From assembly GCA_963824085.1 (NCBI GenBank), contig CAWGNT010000018.1, positions 186,001 to 250,000 of the forward strand: a stretch of 64,000 nt of DNA, in the 5' to 3' direction. Shown here piece after piece: positions 7,271-16,950 of the stretch (positions within the stretch are counted from its first letter, which is position 1; each line of letters begins with the position of its first letter). The notes beneath the pieces were generated by a model. It was given only the letters and a program-made list of their open reading frames with translations, was not told the DNA's origin and did no database searches. The position numbers and the translations under genes were made by a program. This stretch comes from JARRNE01 sp963824085 (GTDB taxonomy: Bacteria > Pseudomonadota > Gammaproteobacteria > Chromatiales > Chromatiaceae).

Positions 7271-10200
7271 TCAGTCGGCATCCTGGATCACGTCACCGGA
7301 TGTCAGCCCAACGCCGGCCACCTCAGCGAACTCCTTGAGCGCGAATCCATCCCCAAAGGAGGCGCCGCCCTTGATCAGGATCTGGACCGCAGCCTGTTCA
7401 TCCCCCAGGGCGGATCGAATACCGCGGATGGCTGTCTCGATGGCGGCGGCTGTCAGCTCGCGCTCGTTGAAGCGGATCTGGACCGCGTTCTCGCCTTCGC
7501 CGAGGATGATCTGAACCCCACGCAGCAGGGTGTCGGAGCGATCCTTGAAGCGTTGAATGAAGTTGAACGCCTTGTCCGTGGTGTCGATGGAGACCCGCTT
7601 GGACTCGGCGAGCCGCGCTGGCTTGCGGTCGTCGATGATGGCGCGGTCGTCGCCATCGGATGAGATTTGGATCTTGGCGCTCTTCTCCACTTCGCCGGCC
7701 TTGGCGGCGATGAGGATGGTGCAGCCCTTGGTTGGCACCGGGAAGGGCTGGGCGTAGACGGTGCCCTCCTTGGGGTTGGTGCCGTCCAGGGTGTAGCGCA
7801 TCTCGGCGGCCGGGGTGCAACGCAGCTCCACCTTGCGGACGTCGGCGACCTTGTGCAGCTCGTGACGGATAGTGAGGTCCGCGGTCCATCGGGTCGGTGG
7901 GCCGATTTCATATTTCCCGGCGCTGTCGACGGCGATGAAGTAGAGCGTCGCCTCCGTGGTGCGGTAATCCTCCAGGTCCTGGACCTGCTCGTCCTGCTCG
8001 GACACGGCGGAGTTCTTGAGCACATAGACACGCGGGCTGTCGCCGGCGTTGCGCGGCGTGAGCGAAAGGCTGGTCTCGCCGGTCTCGCGGTTGGTGCCCA
8101 GCACGGTGACGTTGACCGACGTCTTCTCGGCCGGGAAGGGTCCCTTCTCGATGTGGCCCTCGGGGGTTTGGCGCCAACGGCCCTGCTTGAGGGCCTCGTC
8201 GCGCAGCACCTCCAACCCGCGCGCCCCGGGCATCCAAGGCCAGGTGGGGTCGGTCTTGGCGCGCATGACCAAATCGCGCCACGGGACGCGGCGGTCCTTG
8301 GCGGGCCAGAGATACGTCTCGGCCATGGCCCAGTAAGCGGGCAGCTCGTCCTGCATATCCAGGGCGAGCTTGTTGTCGCAGCGCCCGCTGGCCAGGAGCT
8401 TCTCGATCTGGGTCTCTGCGGCATGCTCGCCCTCGCCGAAGCTCAGGCCGTTATCGATGGTGGCCATGACCAGCTCGCCTTGCTCACTCCCGGCACCCCC
8501 GGGGAAGAAGAGCCGGTTGTAGGCGCCGGAGACTGCCTTGGTGAAGCGCTCGGCCAGCTCTTCGAGCTTGTCGCGGGCCTCCTCGAACAGGGTGTCGCCG
8601 GGCTTGAGCTTGGCGTGGATCTTCTCGACGGCGTACAGCTCTCGCAGCCGCGCCTCGACCTCGTTGGCGAGGTGACTGTCGTTGCCGGACAGGATCAGGA
8701 CGTTGTTCTTCTCCTGTTGGAACTCGAAGAAGTTGCGGATCGTCTCCGGTGGGGTGCGCCCATCGGGCTGCACCACCAGCAGGACCCGGGAGCCGGACAG
8801 CCGCACGTCGTCCAGACGCGGCATGATCGAAACCTCCTGGTAGGCCGCCTTGGTCTTGCTCTGGGCTTGGAACAGCCCGGTGAGGCGGTTGATCAGGGCC
8901 TGCTCCAGCTTGGGTGCCGGGATCTGCTTGGCGTCGCGCTCGATGCGCCGCCCGAGGTTTTCCGTCTCCTTGAAGTAGAAGGCCTCGCCCTCGCGGTGGA
9001 GGTACCAGGCGCGGTCGCGCAGGCGGTCCAGTCCGGCCAGGAATTCGTCTGCCTTGCGGTAGGGAGCGGCCAGGTATTCGATGATCTCGGCCTGGGTCAG
9101 GCCGGTGTGGGCACCCACGGCCCGGGACAGGGACGCGGAGAGCAACAGCTTCGCCACTTGGGTGGCAGCGTCGCTGCCGAGGTCACCGTCGACCTCCTCG
9201 GCGCGGGCGTTGCCGTGGTCGGCGATGTCGTTGACCACGGCCGGCAACAGCGCCGAGTTCACGCGCTGGATCTCGTCGCGCACCTCGGGATCGTTGAGGT
9301 CCAGATGCTGGGTGCCGATCAGAAATACGTCGTTGGCGTCGCGGTTCCACACGCTGCGCAGCAGCCTCGCAGTGAACTGCATGAGGCCGCGGGTCTGGCG
9401 GAAGCCCTCGTTCTCCTTGAACAGGGCGACCAGGTTCTTATACGAGGGGTGGAAGGGGTAGGTCTCGCGCACCTCCTCGGCGACCTCCTCCATGGCCCGG
9501 GCGGTGATGTAGCCGCCGTCCTCCGCGGCCTTGACCTGCTCGGCGAAGGCCTCGGCCACGGAGTCGATCAGGGTCTCGCCGGGCAGCTCAGTGAACAGGC
9601 GCTTTTTGAGGATCTCGTAGATCTCGTTGCCGGCGAGCTGCACCGGGGTGATGGTCTGGGCCTGGCGCCGGGACTCCTGCTGGAGGTTGGACATGATCCG
9701 CGCCAGGTCCTTGGTCTGGGCGTCGTAGCTGCCGGACAGGTTGGCGATGACCACGCAGCAACGCGGGAGCTTGATGGCTGCGGTGAGCAGGTTGCCGATG
9801 GTGTAGGTCACCAAGTCGGCGAGTGTTCCCTTGCCAACCGATCGGGTGTCGGCGTTGAGGAGGTAGGGCGGAAGCTCGTCAAGCAAAATTAGGGTCGGCT
9901 CATCGCCGATGATCGTCATCCACTTGGTCTCGTCGATTGGCTTGGGGCCATCGATCCAGTGGGAGCGCACCCGATCAGCCTGGCCCAACTGCTCGCCGAT
10001 CTCACCCCAGATGTAGTGATCCGGATCGTTGCGGCCATTGAAGGCGGCGATGCGGGCGGGGCCGAAATCCAGGCGTTCGGCAAGCTCTGCGGGTAACACT
10101 GAGGGGCGCAGGTGGGGATGCTTGGCCAGCAGCCCGAGGGCCACCATGAGGTGCGTCTTGCCGCCGCCCATGGCCTGGGCCAGCTCGAAAGCGGCTTGGT

Positions 10201-10396
10201 CCGAGCGTCCGGCTAGCCGCAGGAGGCCCTCGCGAAACAGGGTTTCCATGCCTTGGGTGACGTAGTTGCGGGCGAAGAACTCGGCCCCGTCGCCCTCGTC
10301 GCTAATCAGATCCGAGAGGTTTTCGATCGCCTCGGTCATCCGGTAGTCGTGGACCATCGGATGGATCTTGCAGGCGTCGCGAACGGTTCCGAGCAT
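7271..10396 (-). CDS. DUF499 P-loop ATPase of the defence system
   Basis: A 1,041-residue AAA+/P-loop ATPase. Walker A is at residues 76-82 (AMGGGKTH) and Walker B at residues 169-174 (LILLDELPPYL). The family is found with DUF1156 methylases, DUF3780 and PLD-helicases in defence islands. By memory this set corresponds to a Helicase-Methylase-ATPase type (Hma-like) system. The start at 10396 is chosen because AAGGGAGGGG precedes the ATG (MLGTVRDACKIHP), although the frame stays open to 10495. It is the first gene of the leftward operon. A later segment (EMRYTLDGTNPKEG, about residue 870) resembles beta-sandwich CHB_HEX-like modules. The gene is intact over its whole length, in contrast to the methylase. 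Confidence 0.88.
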   Translation of the reverse strand: MLGTVRDACKIHPMVHDYRMTEAIENLSDLISDEGDGAEFFARNYVTQGMETLFREGLLRLAGRSDQAAFELAQAMGGGKTHLMVALGLLAKHPHLRPSVLPAELAERLDFGPARIAAFNGRNDPDHYIWGEIGEQLGQADRVRSHWIDGPKPIDETKWMTIIGDEPTLILLDELPPYLLNADTRSVGKGTLADLVTYTIGNLLTAAIKLPRCCVVIANLSGSYDAQTKDLARIMSNLQQESRRQAQTITPVQLAGNEIYEILKKRLFTELPGETLIDSVAEAFAEQVKAAEDGGYITARAMEEVAEEVRETYPFHPSYKNLVALFKENEGFRQTRGLMQFTARLLRSVWNRDANDVFLIGTQHLDLNDPEVRDEIQRVNSALLPAVVNDIADHGNARAEEVDGDLGSDAATQVAKLLLSASLSRAVGAHTGLTQAEIIEYLAAPYRKADEFLAGLDRLRDRAWYLHREGEAFYFKETENLGRRIERDAKQIPAPKLEQALINRLTGLFQAQSKTKAAYQEVSIMPRLDDVRLSGSRVLLVVQPDGRTPPETIRNFFEFQQEKNNVLILSGNDSHLANEVEARLRELYAVEKIHAKLKPGDTLFEEARDKLEELAERFTKAVSGAYNRLFFPGGAGSEQGELVMATIDNGLSFGEGEHAAETQIEKLLASGRCDNKLALDMQDELPAYWAMAETYLWPAKDRRVPWRDLVMRAKTDPTWPWMPGARGLEVLRDEALKQGRWRQTPEGHIEKGPFPAEKTSVNVTVLGTNRETGETSLSLTPRNAGDSPRVYVLKNSAVSEQDEQVQDLEDYRTTEATLYFIAVDSAGKYEIGPPTRWTADLTIRHELHKVADVRKVELRCTPAAEMRYTLDGTNPKEGTVYAQPFPVPTKGCTILIAAKAGEVEKSAKIQISSDGDDRAIIDDRKPARLAESKRVSIDTTDKAFNFIQRFKDRSDTLLRGVQIILGEGENAVQIRFNERELTAAAIETAIRGIRSALGDEQAAVQILIKGGASFGDGFALKEFAEVAGVGLTSGDVIQDAD

Positions 10397-10947
10397 TTCC
10401 CCTCCCTTAAGCCCCCAGACTGACACTGGTTGAATTCTGCCAGCATCGATCCGCATAGTCCGTGCTCTCCGTCGGCTATCTCGCTCGGTCAGCACGCCGA
10501 ACCGATGGCCACTCTCAACGATCCATTGTGTCGGGTGTCGTGAGGACCGCCCACAACGGCCGTACCGATTGGAGCCCCCAAGGTGGCAACGCTGAGGTTA
10601 GCGAATCGGTCAAGATCTGCTCGGACTATATCTGAAAAGGTCGTTAGACAGGGTAAGCAGCAAATCCCGGCAAGGCCACGAGGCAGAGCAGGGACGGGAA
10701 CCCTTCGATTGCTATCTTGCCGGGAAAAACAGACGTGCCCACACGACCGAGCCCTTGTCACTGCTCTGCTGCACCGAACATGGCCGCCCGGCGGCTTACG
10801 TCCGGCGAACCGGACAGCTGTCGGGTTCTTCGTGTCGGCACGGGGAAGGTGTCTGTCGGCACATGCTTGAGATTTCGCTGCTGACATAGCACCGGTCGAG
10901 CACTGACGCGAGCACGCTTTCGCTCGTTTTAATAACCCTTTGTTTTT
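10397..10947. other. gene-poor boundary between defence island and tRNA
   Basis: No convincing gene is found on either strand. The stretch must hold the promoter of the DUF499 operon, but I cannot pick one with confidence. A CGAGC/GCTCG stem followed by four Ts at 10910-10932 points rightward, with no gene before it. The region lies just beyond the tRNA 3' end, the usual attachment side for integrated islands; no integrase is visible in this window. Confidence 0.5.
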
Positions 10948-11023
<76 letters not shown>

Positions 11024-11068
11024 GTGGGGGCGGGAGCGTTCAAGGTAGCCGTCCGTGGCTACTCGGGG

Positions 11069-12940
11069 CTATTCGGTGTCGAGGAAGCTCCTGAGCTTCT
11101 CGGAGCGTGTCGGATGGCGGAGCTTGCGAAGGGCCTTGGCCTCGATCTGCCGGATGCGCTCGCGGGTGACGTCGAACTGTTTGCCGACCTCCTCCAGCGT
11201 GTGGTCGGTATTCATGTCGATGCCGAACCGCATGCGCAGCACCTTGGCTTCACGCGACGTGAGGCTCGCCAGCATGTTCTGGGTCGCCTCGCGCAGGCCT
11301 TCAATCGTGGCGGAGTCCACGGGTGAAACGACGCCAGCGTCCTCGATGAAGTCGCCGAGGTGCGAATCCTCATCGTCGCCGATCGGGGTCTCCATGGAAA
11401 TGGGCTCCTTGGCGATCTTCAGCACCTTGCGCACCTTGTCCTCGGGCATTTCCATGCGCTGGGCAAGCTCTTCGGGGGTCGCCTCGCGACCCATTTCCTG
11501 CACCATCTGGCGGGAGATGCGATTGAGCTTGTTGATAGTCTCGATCATATGTACCGGGATACGGATGGTCCGTGCCTGGTCGGCGATGGAGCGGGTGATG
11601 GCCTGGCGAATCCACCAGGTGGCATAGGTCGAGAACTTGTAACCGCGGCGGTACTCGAACTTGTCCACGGCCTTCATGAGGCCGATGTTGCCCTCCTGGA
11701 TCAGGTCGAGGAACTGAAGTCCGCGGTTGGTGTACTTCTTGGCGATGGAGATGACGAGCCGCAGGTTGGCCTCCACCATTTCCTTCTTGGCGCGGCGGGC
11801 CTTCGCCTCGCCGATGGACATCTTGCGGTTGACCTCTTTGATCTCGCCGATGGTCAGGATGTTCGCGCGCTCGAGCTCCTGCAGCTTGCGCTGAGCGCGT
11901 CGGACATCCTGTGCCACCTCTCGAAGCCTCTCGGCGTACGGCTCGCCACTCGTGAGCTGCTCTTCAAGCCAATGCGCATTGGTCTCGTTGTCCGGGAAGG
12001 TCTCGATGAACACCCTGCGCGGCATTCCCGAGCTCTCGACGCATAGACCCATGATCACCCTTTCCAGGGTCCGAATACGCTCGATGGTGCTGCGCAAAAT
12101 GTCGGCGAGCTCCTGAAAGATGCTCGCGACGAGCTTGAACTGCAGGAAGACCTCGGACACATCCTTGAGGCTGGCTCGGGTTCGGGTGTCGTCGCGTCCA
12201 AAGCTCTCCAGGTGTTCCTTTGCGATCGCATAGGACTCTCCGAGCCGTTGCACGCGGCGCGCGACCTCTTCGGGGTCGGGGCCCGTGTCGGGGGCTGCGG
12301 ACGCACTGTCATCGTCGTCCTCCTCGTCCGACTCGTTGCCCCTATCGTCGCCGGCGGCCGGCTGCTCGGCGGCCGTCGCCTGTGCCGGAGCGGCCGCGGG
12401 AGCGGGAGTCGGAGCCGGAGCCGGCTCGTCCACGTCGGTGAAGCCGGAGATGACGTCGGAGAGCCGCAGCTCTTCGCGCCCCACCCGGTCGAAGATCTCG
12501 AGCAGCTTTTCGATGGTTCGCGGGTAAACGGAGAGGGCGGAGAGAACCTGGTTCAGGCCGTCCTCGATACGCTTGGCGATCTGCAGCTCCCCTTCCCGGG
12601 TCAAGAGCTCCACCGTCCCCATCTCGCGCATGTACATACGCACCGGATCTGTTGTCCGGCCGAACTCGCTGTCGACGGTGGCCAGTGCAGCCGCGGCGGC
12701 CTCGGCCGCGTCGTCGTCCGCCACCGCTGCGTCGCTCAGGGTCTGGTCGGTCAGATCGGGTGCAGTCTCATGCACCGTGATCCCCATGTCGTTGATCATG
12801 CGCACGATGTCTTCGATCTGGTCGGGCTCCACAATGCCGGGGGGCAGGTGGTCGTTGACCTCTGAATACGTCAGGAAACCCTGCTCTTTGCCCTTGGCGA
12901 TCAGCTGCTTCAACTGGGACTGGTGCTGTTCTTGATCCAT
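11069..12940 (-). CDS. rpoD: RNA polymerase primary sigma factor RpoD (sigma-70)
   Basis: The 623-residue protein recognises housekeeping promoters. The start at 12940 (MDQEQHQSQLKQLIAKG) aligns with E. coli RpoD MEQNPQSQLK; the frame is open further upstream but without homology. Region 1.1 is followed by an acidic, Ala/Pro-rich non-conserved insert (about residues 170-210). Region 2 follows with KKEMVEANLRLVISIAKKY and FSTYATWWIRQAI, then regions 3 and 4 with the helix-turn-helix TLEEVGKQFDVTRERIRQIE and an ending that resembles the E. coli C-terminus. It is the last gene of the rpsU-yqeY-dnaG-rpoD macromolecular synthesis cluster, 86 bases after dnaG. Confidence 0.97.
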   Translation of the reverse strand: MDQEQHQSQLKQLIAKGKEQGFLTYSEVNDHLPPGIVEPDQIEDIVRMINDMGITVHETAPDLTDQTLSDAAVADDDAAEAAAAALATVDSEFGRTTDPVRMYMREMGTVELLTREGELQIAKRIEDGLNQVLSALSVYPRTIEKLLEIFDRVGREELRLSDVISGFTDVDEPAPAPTPAPAAAPAQATAAEQPAAGDDRGNESDEEDDDDSASAAPDTGPDPEEVARRVQRLGESYAIAKEHLESFGRDDTRTRASLKDVSEVFLQFKLVASIFQELADILRSTIERIRTLERVIMGLCVESSGMPRRVFIETFPDNETNAHWLEEQLTSGEPYAERLREVAQDVRRAQRKLQELERANILTIGEIKEVNRKMSIGEAKARRAKKEMVEANLRLVISIAKKYTNRGLQFLDLIQEGNIGLMKAVDKFEYRRGYKFSTYATWWIRQAITRSIADQARTIRIPVHMIETINKLNRISRQMVQEMGREATPEELAQRMEMPEDKVRKVLKIAKEPISMETPIGDDEDSHLGDFIEDAGVVSPVDSATIEGLREATQNMLASLTSREAKVLRMRFGIDMNTDHTLEEVGKQFDVTRERIRQIEAKALRKLRHPTRSEKLRSFLDTE

Positions 12941-13026
12941 AGGTGCGTCGTCAGACTCTGGAGGGATCTGTAACATGGGGATAAATAAACCAGTTAGTTT
13001 AACAGAGGGGCTGGTAAGTACGCCAG

Positions 13027-14775
13027 TCAAGGCCGGTCGCCCACAGGGCTTGAGAGGAGTCCTCGAAGCCGCTGCTTCTCTTCCTCGCTCAACTGGGACG
13101 GGCTCGATCGCCTGAACAGCTCGGCGCCTTCCGCCTCCCGTGCCTGCTTGTTCAACGCCTTGAGGGCATCGACCAATTCGGCCTCTCGTCCGTCCGAAGC
13201 GAGCTCCGGTATCAGCGTCGGGTCGGCGAGTCGCTGGATGTGCGGCTCCAGCTCACTTCCCCGCCAGCGCTCGAGCAGTGCTCCCGTCGCAATCTCCGGG
13301 TAGGCGGCAATCAAATCAAGTAGCTCCGCCAACAGGGTTGTCCCTGGTGTGGCTAGCCGCCGCCAGTCGTCCGGTACCATGTTGGACGCTGGGGCAAGCT
13401 GCGGGTACTGCACCAGGAGCGCGATGGCCCATTGAACGGTGGTGAGCCGTTGCCGGCCCCTGGTGGGCACCAAGCGACGCGCCGCCGTCTTGCGCATGCT
13501 CGCGCCGACTTGCGCGGGTGCTACGCCGACAATGGCGGCAAGGCGTGCACTCAGCATCTCGCGGAACAGGCCCGCAGGGACTTTGTCGACCAGCGGCTGT
13601 GCCAGGGTGGCGAGCCGCGCTCGTCCGTCAAGACTTGCCATGTCGACCTGGTCGGTTAGCTGCCCAAACAGGAAGTCGGACAAAGGTGCCGCCGAGCCCA
13701 GGCGCTGCTCAAGGGCTTCTCGGCCCTCGCGCCTCACGAGGGTGTCCGGATCTTCGCCCTCGGGAAGGAAGAGAAACCGGATCTCCTGGCGCCCGGTCGC
13801 GTACGGAAGGGTTGTCTCCAACGCCTTCCAGGCGGCCGCCCGCCCAGCGCGGTCGCCGTCGAAGCAGAAGATCAGCTCGGATGTCGAGCGCAGCAGCTGT
13901 TGGACGTGCTCGCCCGTTGTGGCGGTGCCCAGGGTGGCAACGGCATAAGGGATCTCGAATTGGGTGAGGGCTATGACATCCATGTAACCCTCGACGACGA
14001 GTAGGCGAGCGGGGTTTCGCTGCGCGTGCTGGACCTCGTACAGTCCGTAGAGCTCGCCGCCCTTGTGGAATACTGGAGTCTCGGGCGAGTTGAGGTACTT
14101 CGGCTTGCCGTCTCCGAGCACTCTACCGCCGAAGCCGATAACCCTTCCCCGGCGGTCCCGGATGGGAAACATGATCCGGTCGCGGAAACGGTCGTAGCGC
14201 TTGCCGTCCTGCTCTACCACGAGCCCGCATTCGATCAGGCGCTGTCGCGCGGCGACGCTGCCGCCGAGATGCTGGAGAAGAAAGTCCCAGCCAGGCGGGG
14301 CAAAGCCAAGTCCGAACGCCGCGGCGACTTCCCCGGTTAGGCCGCGTCCCTTGAGGTAGCTGACCGCGCGAGCGGCGTCGGGGTGTTGACGCAGCTGACG
14401 CCGGAAGAGCCGGGCGGCCTGGTCGAGAAGCTCATACAGGGGCTTACGGTCTGGTCCGCTCGCGCCAGGCTCGCCGTCGGTGGGTAGCTCGAGACCCGCT
14501 TGGCGGGCGAGCTCTTCCACGACATCGGGAAAGCCGCGCCGCTCATACTCTATGAGAAAGCTGATTGCACTGCCGTGAGCACCGCAGCCGAAGCAATGGT
14601 AGAACTGCTTCTCCCGGCTGACGGTGAAGGAGGGGGTCTTTTCGTCGTGAAATGGGCAGCAGGCCTGATAATCCTTGCCTGCCTTGCGCAAGGGAATGCG
14701 ACTGTTGACGAGGTCGACTATGTCCGTGCGGGCGAGGACCTCATCGATGAAGTTTGGCGGGATTCTGCCGGCCAT
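13027..14775 (-). CDS. dnaG: DNA primase DnaG
   Basis: The 582-residue primase makes RNA primers at the replication fork. The N-terminal zinc-binding domain is clear (CPFHDEKTPSF at about residues 40-50, then FHCFGCGAHG-type ligands). The TOPRIM region follows with VVEGYMDVIAL (about residue 260) and FCFDGDRAGRAA (about residue 305), carrying the acidic metal-binding residues. The C-terminal part is the DnaB-binding region. The start at 14775 (MAGRIPPNFIDEVLART) matches the family. It sits between yqeY and rpoD on the same strand with short gaps and is probably in one operon with them. Confidence 0.97.
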   Translation of the reverse strand: MAGRIPPNFIDEVLARTDIVDLVNSRIPLRKAGKDYQACCPFHDEKTPSFTVSREKQFYHCFGCGAHGSAISFLIEYERRGFPDVVEELARQAGLELPTDGEPGASGPDRKPLYELLDQAARLFRRQLRQHPDAARAVSYLKGRGLTGEVAAAFGLGFAPPGWDFLLQHLGGSVAARQRLIECGLVVEQDGKRYDRFRDRIMFPIRDRRGRVIGFGGRVLGDGKPKYLNSPETPVFHKGGELYGLYEVQHAQRNPARLLVVEGYMDVIALTQFEIPYAVATLGTATTGEHVQQLLRSTSELIFCFDGDRAGRAAAWKALETTLPYATGRQEIRFLFLPEGEDPDTLVRREGREALEQRLGSAAPLSDFLFGQLTDQVDMASLDGRARLATLAQPLVDKVPAGLFREMLSARLAAIVGVAPAQVGASMRKTAARRLVPTRGRQRLTTVQWAIALLVQYPQLAPASNMVPDDWRRLATPGTTLLAELLDLIAAYPEIATGALLERWRGSELEPHIQRLADPTLIPELASDGREAELVDALKALNKQAREAEGAELFRRSSPSQLSEEEKQRLRGLLSSPVGDRP

Positions 14776-14813
14776 GCGCTAAAGCTAGCAGAACCAGAAA
14801 AAATGGCTGAGAT

Positions 14814-15257
14814 TCAGCCGCCGAGTCTCCGTTTCACCAGCGCGCTCACGGCACCCATATCGGCACGGCCCTGCACCCGCGGACGCAGCGTGCCCATCAC
14901 CTTGCCCATATCCTTCATGGAGTGCGCGCCTGCGGCGGCAATTGCGTCTTGGACCAGGCGGTCCAACTCTTCATCGCTCAGAGCGGCGGGAAGGTAGGTC
15001 TGAATCACGCCGAGCTCGTAGCGTTCCTGCTCGGCCAAGTCGTCGCGGCCGGCCTGCGAGTATTGCTCCAGGGAGTCGCGGCGCTGCTTGACCATCCTGT
15101 CGAGCACCACCAGCACCTGCGTGTCGTCGAGCTGAATGCGCTCGTCCACCTCGCGCTGCTTGACTGCCGCCAGCATAAGACGGATGACGCCGAGTCTGCG
15201 CCGGTCCGCCGCCTTCATGGCGGCCTTCATGTCCTCCTGTATGCGCTCCCTCAGCAT
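14814..15257 (-). CDS. yqeY: GatB/YqeY domain protein
   Basis: The 147-residue protein is a standalone YqeY domain (MLRERIQEDMKAAMKAADRRRLGVIRLMLAAVKQREVDER). The ending MGKVMGTLRPRVQGRADMGAVSALVKRRL is the helical tail shared with the tRNA-binding end of GatB amidotransferase. The standalone protein may bind tRNA, but its role is not settled. In many gammaproteobacteria it lies between rpsU and dnaG, as here. Its length is normal and the ATG at 15257 is the obvious start. Confidence 0.93.
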   Translation of the reverse strand: MLRERIQEDMKAAMKAADRRRLGVIRLMLAAVKQREVDERIQLDDTQVLVVLDRMVKQRRDSLEQYSQAGRDDLAEQERYELGVIQTYLPAALSDEELDRLVQDAIAAAGAHSMKDMGKVMGTLRPRVQGRADMGAVSALVKRRLGG

Positions 15258-15442
15258 TACAGTCGAGGTGGTGCGGAAAGGTTGCGCGATTGCCGGAAAA
15301 TCATGTACCAGATTGCGCAGGATTTTCGTTCGCTTTCAAGGAGCGATGGCGGGAGCATAGCTGGGTCTATGTGACTGCCGGCGTGACGCCGAAGGCGGGC
15401 GAAAGGACCAGCACGGTGGCACGTGATTTGACAGAAATCGCC

Positions 15443-15658
15443 TTAGTACGGGCGTTCCCAGCGCCGGGTCTCGCGCTGCAGCTTCTTGTGGTGCCGTTTC
15501 ACGGCGGCTGCCTTCTTGCGCTTCCGCTCTGAAGTAGGCTTCTCGTAGAACTCGCGGCGTCGCACTTCGGCGAGCACTCCCGCCTTCTCGCAAGAGCGCT
15601 TGAAGCGGCGCATGGCGACTTCGAACGGTTCGTTTTCCTTTACGCGGACGCTGGGCAT
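15443..15658 (-). CDS. rpsU: 30S ribosomal protein S21
   Basis: The 71-residue basic protein (MPSVRVKENEPFEVAMRRFKRSCEKAG) is the full length of S21, with the typical arginine- and lysine-rich C-terminus. It helps the 30S subunit bind initiation regions of mRNA. It is the first gene of the leftward rpsU-yqeY-dnaG-rpoD cluster and is divergent from tsaD, so the region 15659-15859 should hold both promoters. An AT-rich run just upstream of the start is compatible with this, but I do not call elements. Confidence 0.97.
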   Translation of the reverse strand: MPSVRVKENEPFEVAMRRFKRSCEKAGVLAEVRRREFYEKPTSERKRKKAAAVKRHHKKLQRETRRWERPY

Positions 15659-15859
15659 GAAAAAGGGTTCCTCTCGGACTCGTTATGAGAAAAACTGCCA
15701 AACAAAGCTGGGAATGATACGCGAAGCGGCGAATCCATTGCAAAGTCAGTTTGGGGCCGGCGAGCGCCTCGTGCTTCCCGCTGCGACCGTCGCGCCCTGT
15801 TCGACCGGCGGCGCAGGCGCTACCATCCGGGAACATTTTCGGTGTCCACTCGAGCGCAC

Positions 15860-16912
15860 ATGCGCGTACTCGGTATCGAGTCCTCTTGCGATGAGACAGG
15901 CGTTGCCGTTTACGACGGCGAGCAGGGCCTGCTTGGGGATGCAGTCTACAGCCAAGTCGAGGTCCATGCCGAGTACGGCGGCGTGGTACCGGAGCTGGCC
16001 TCGCGGGATCACGTCCGCAAGCTGCTGCCGCTGATCCGCCAGGTGTTGGCGGACGCGGGACTCGACAAGGCGGCCATTGACGGCGTTGCCTACACCGCTG
16101 GCCCTGGTCTGATCGGTGCCCTCCTGGTCGGGGCGGCCCTAGGTCGCAGCCTGGCCTGGGCGCTGGGAGTCCCCGCGATCGGCGTGCACCATATGGAGGG
16201 GCATCTGCTCGCTCCGATGCTGGAGGAGCCCGCGCCGGGATTCCCCTTCGTTGCCCTGCTGGTCTCGGGCGGCCACACCCAGCTGGTGGAGGTGGCTGGC
16301 GTCGGTCGCTACCGGATGCTCGGGGAGTCGCTCGACGATGCGGCCGGGGAGGCCTTCGACAAGACAGCCAAGATCCTGGAGCTTCCGTATCCGGGTGGGC
16401 CTGCGCTCGCACAGCTGGCCGAGCGCGGGGACCCGCGACGGTTTCGCTTTCCCCGTCCCATGACCGACCGGCCCGGTCTCGACTTCAGCTTCAGCGGTCT
16501 CAAGACGTTCACCTTCAACACCCTGCGCGAGGAGATGGCTCGCTCGGTCGAGCCCGAACAGACGCGCGCCGACATCGCGCGGGCATTCGAAGAGGCGGTG
16601 GTGGACACCCTCGTGATCAAGTGCCGTCGCGCGGTGCGACAAACCGGCTGTCCGCGTTTGGTGCTGGCCGGAGGCGTGAGTGCCAACCAGCGGCTGCGGG
16701 CACGTGTCGATCGCATGATGTCCGCGGAAGGCGGGGAGAGCTACTATCCACGCCCGGTCTTCTGCACCGACAATGGGGCCATGATCGCCTTCGCCGGATG
16801 GCAGCGCCTGCGTGCCGGAGAGCTCGAGCCGTTGGGCTTCATACCCAGGGCCCGCTGGGGTCTGGAGACTTTGCCTGCGATCGTTGACGCGCAATCCGCC
16901 GCAAGCCGGTAG
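15860..16912 (+). CDS. tsaD: tRNA N6-adenosine threonylcarbamoyltransferase TsaD
   Basis: The 350-residue enzyme transfers threonylcarbamoyl to A37 of ANN-decoding tRNAs, with TsaB and TsaE. It starts MRVLGIESSCDETGVAVYD. The metal-binding HHMEGH motif is at about residues 112-117, the nucleotide-binding LLVSGGHTQ is near 135, and the late NGAMIAFAG motif with its Asp (CTDNGAM) is near 305. I chose the ATG at 15860 rather than the GTG 18 bases upstream because MRVLGIESS is the family start. It is divergent from rpsU, the common gammaproteobacterial layout. Confidence 0.97.
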   Translation: MRVLGIESSCDETGVAVYDGEQGLLGDAVYSQVEVHAEYGGVVPELASRDHVRKLLPLIRQVLADAGLDKAAIDGVAYTAGPGLIGALLVGAALGRSLAWALGVPAIGVHHMEGHLLAPMLEEPAPGFPFVALLVSGGHTQLVEVAGVGRYRMLGESLDDAAGEAFDKTAKILELPYPGGPALAQLAERGDPRRFRFPRPMTDRPGLDFSFSGLKTFTFNTLREEMARSVEPEQTRADIARAFEEAVVDTLVIKCRRAVRQTGCPRLVLAGGVSANQRLRARVDRMMSAEGGESYYPRPVFCTDNGAMIAFAGWQRLRAGELEPLGFIPRARWGLETLPAIVDAQSAASR

Positions 16913-16950
16913 GGGATTGCGCGAAGCTGTCCCGCGTGACCGCCTATCCG

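Noticed and set aside
7667..9892. A 741-codon plus-strand open frame opposite the DUF499 gene
   Set aside because: It is the antisense shadow of a GC-rich gene; the Walker motifs and family match belong to the minus strand.
10905..10932. Hairpin with T4 as a rho-independent terminator
   Set aside because: It points rightward, there is no rightward gene before it, and the stem is only five pairs.
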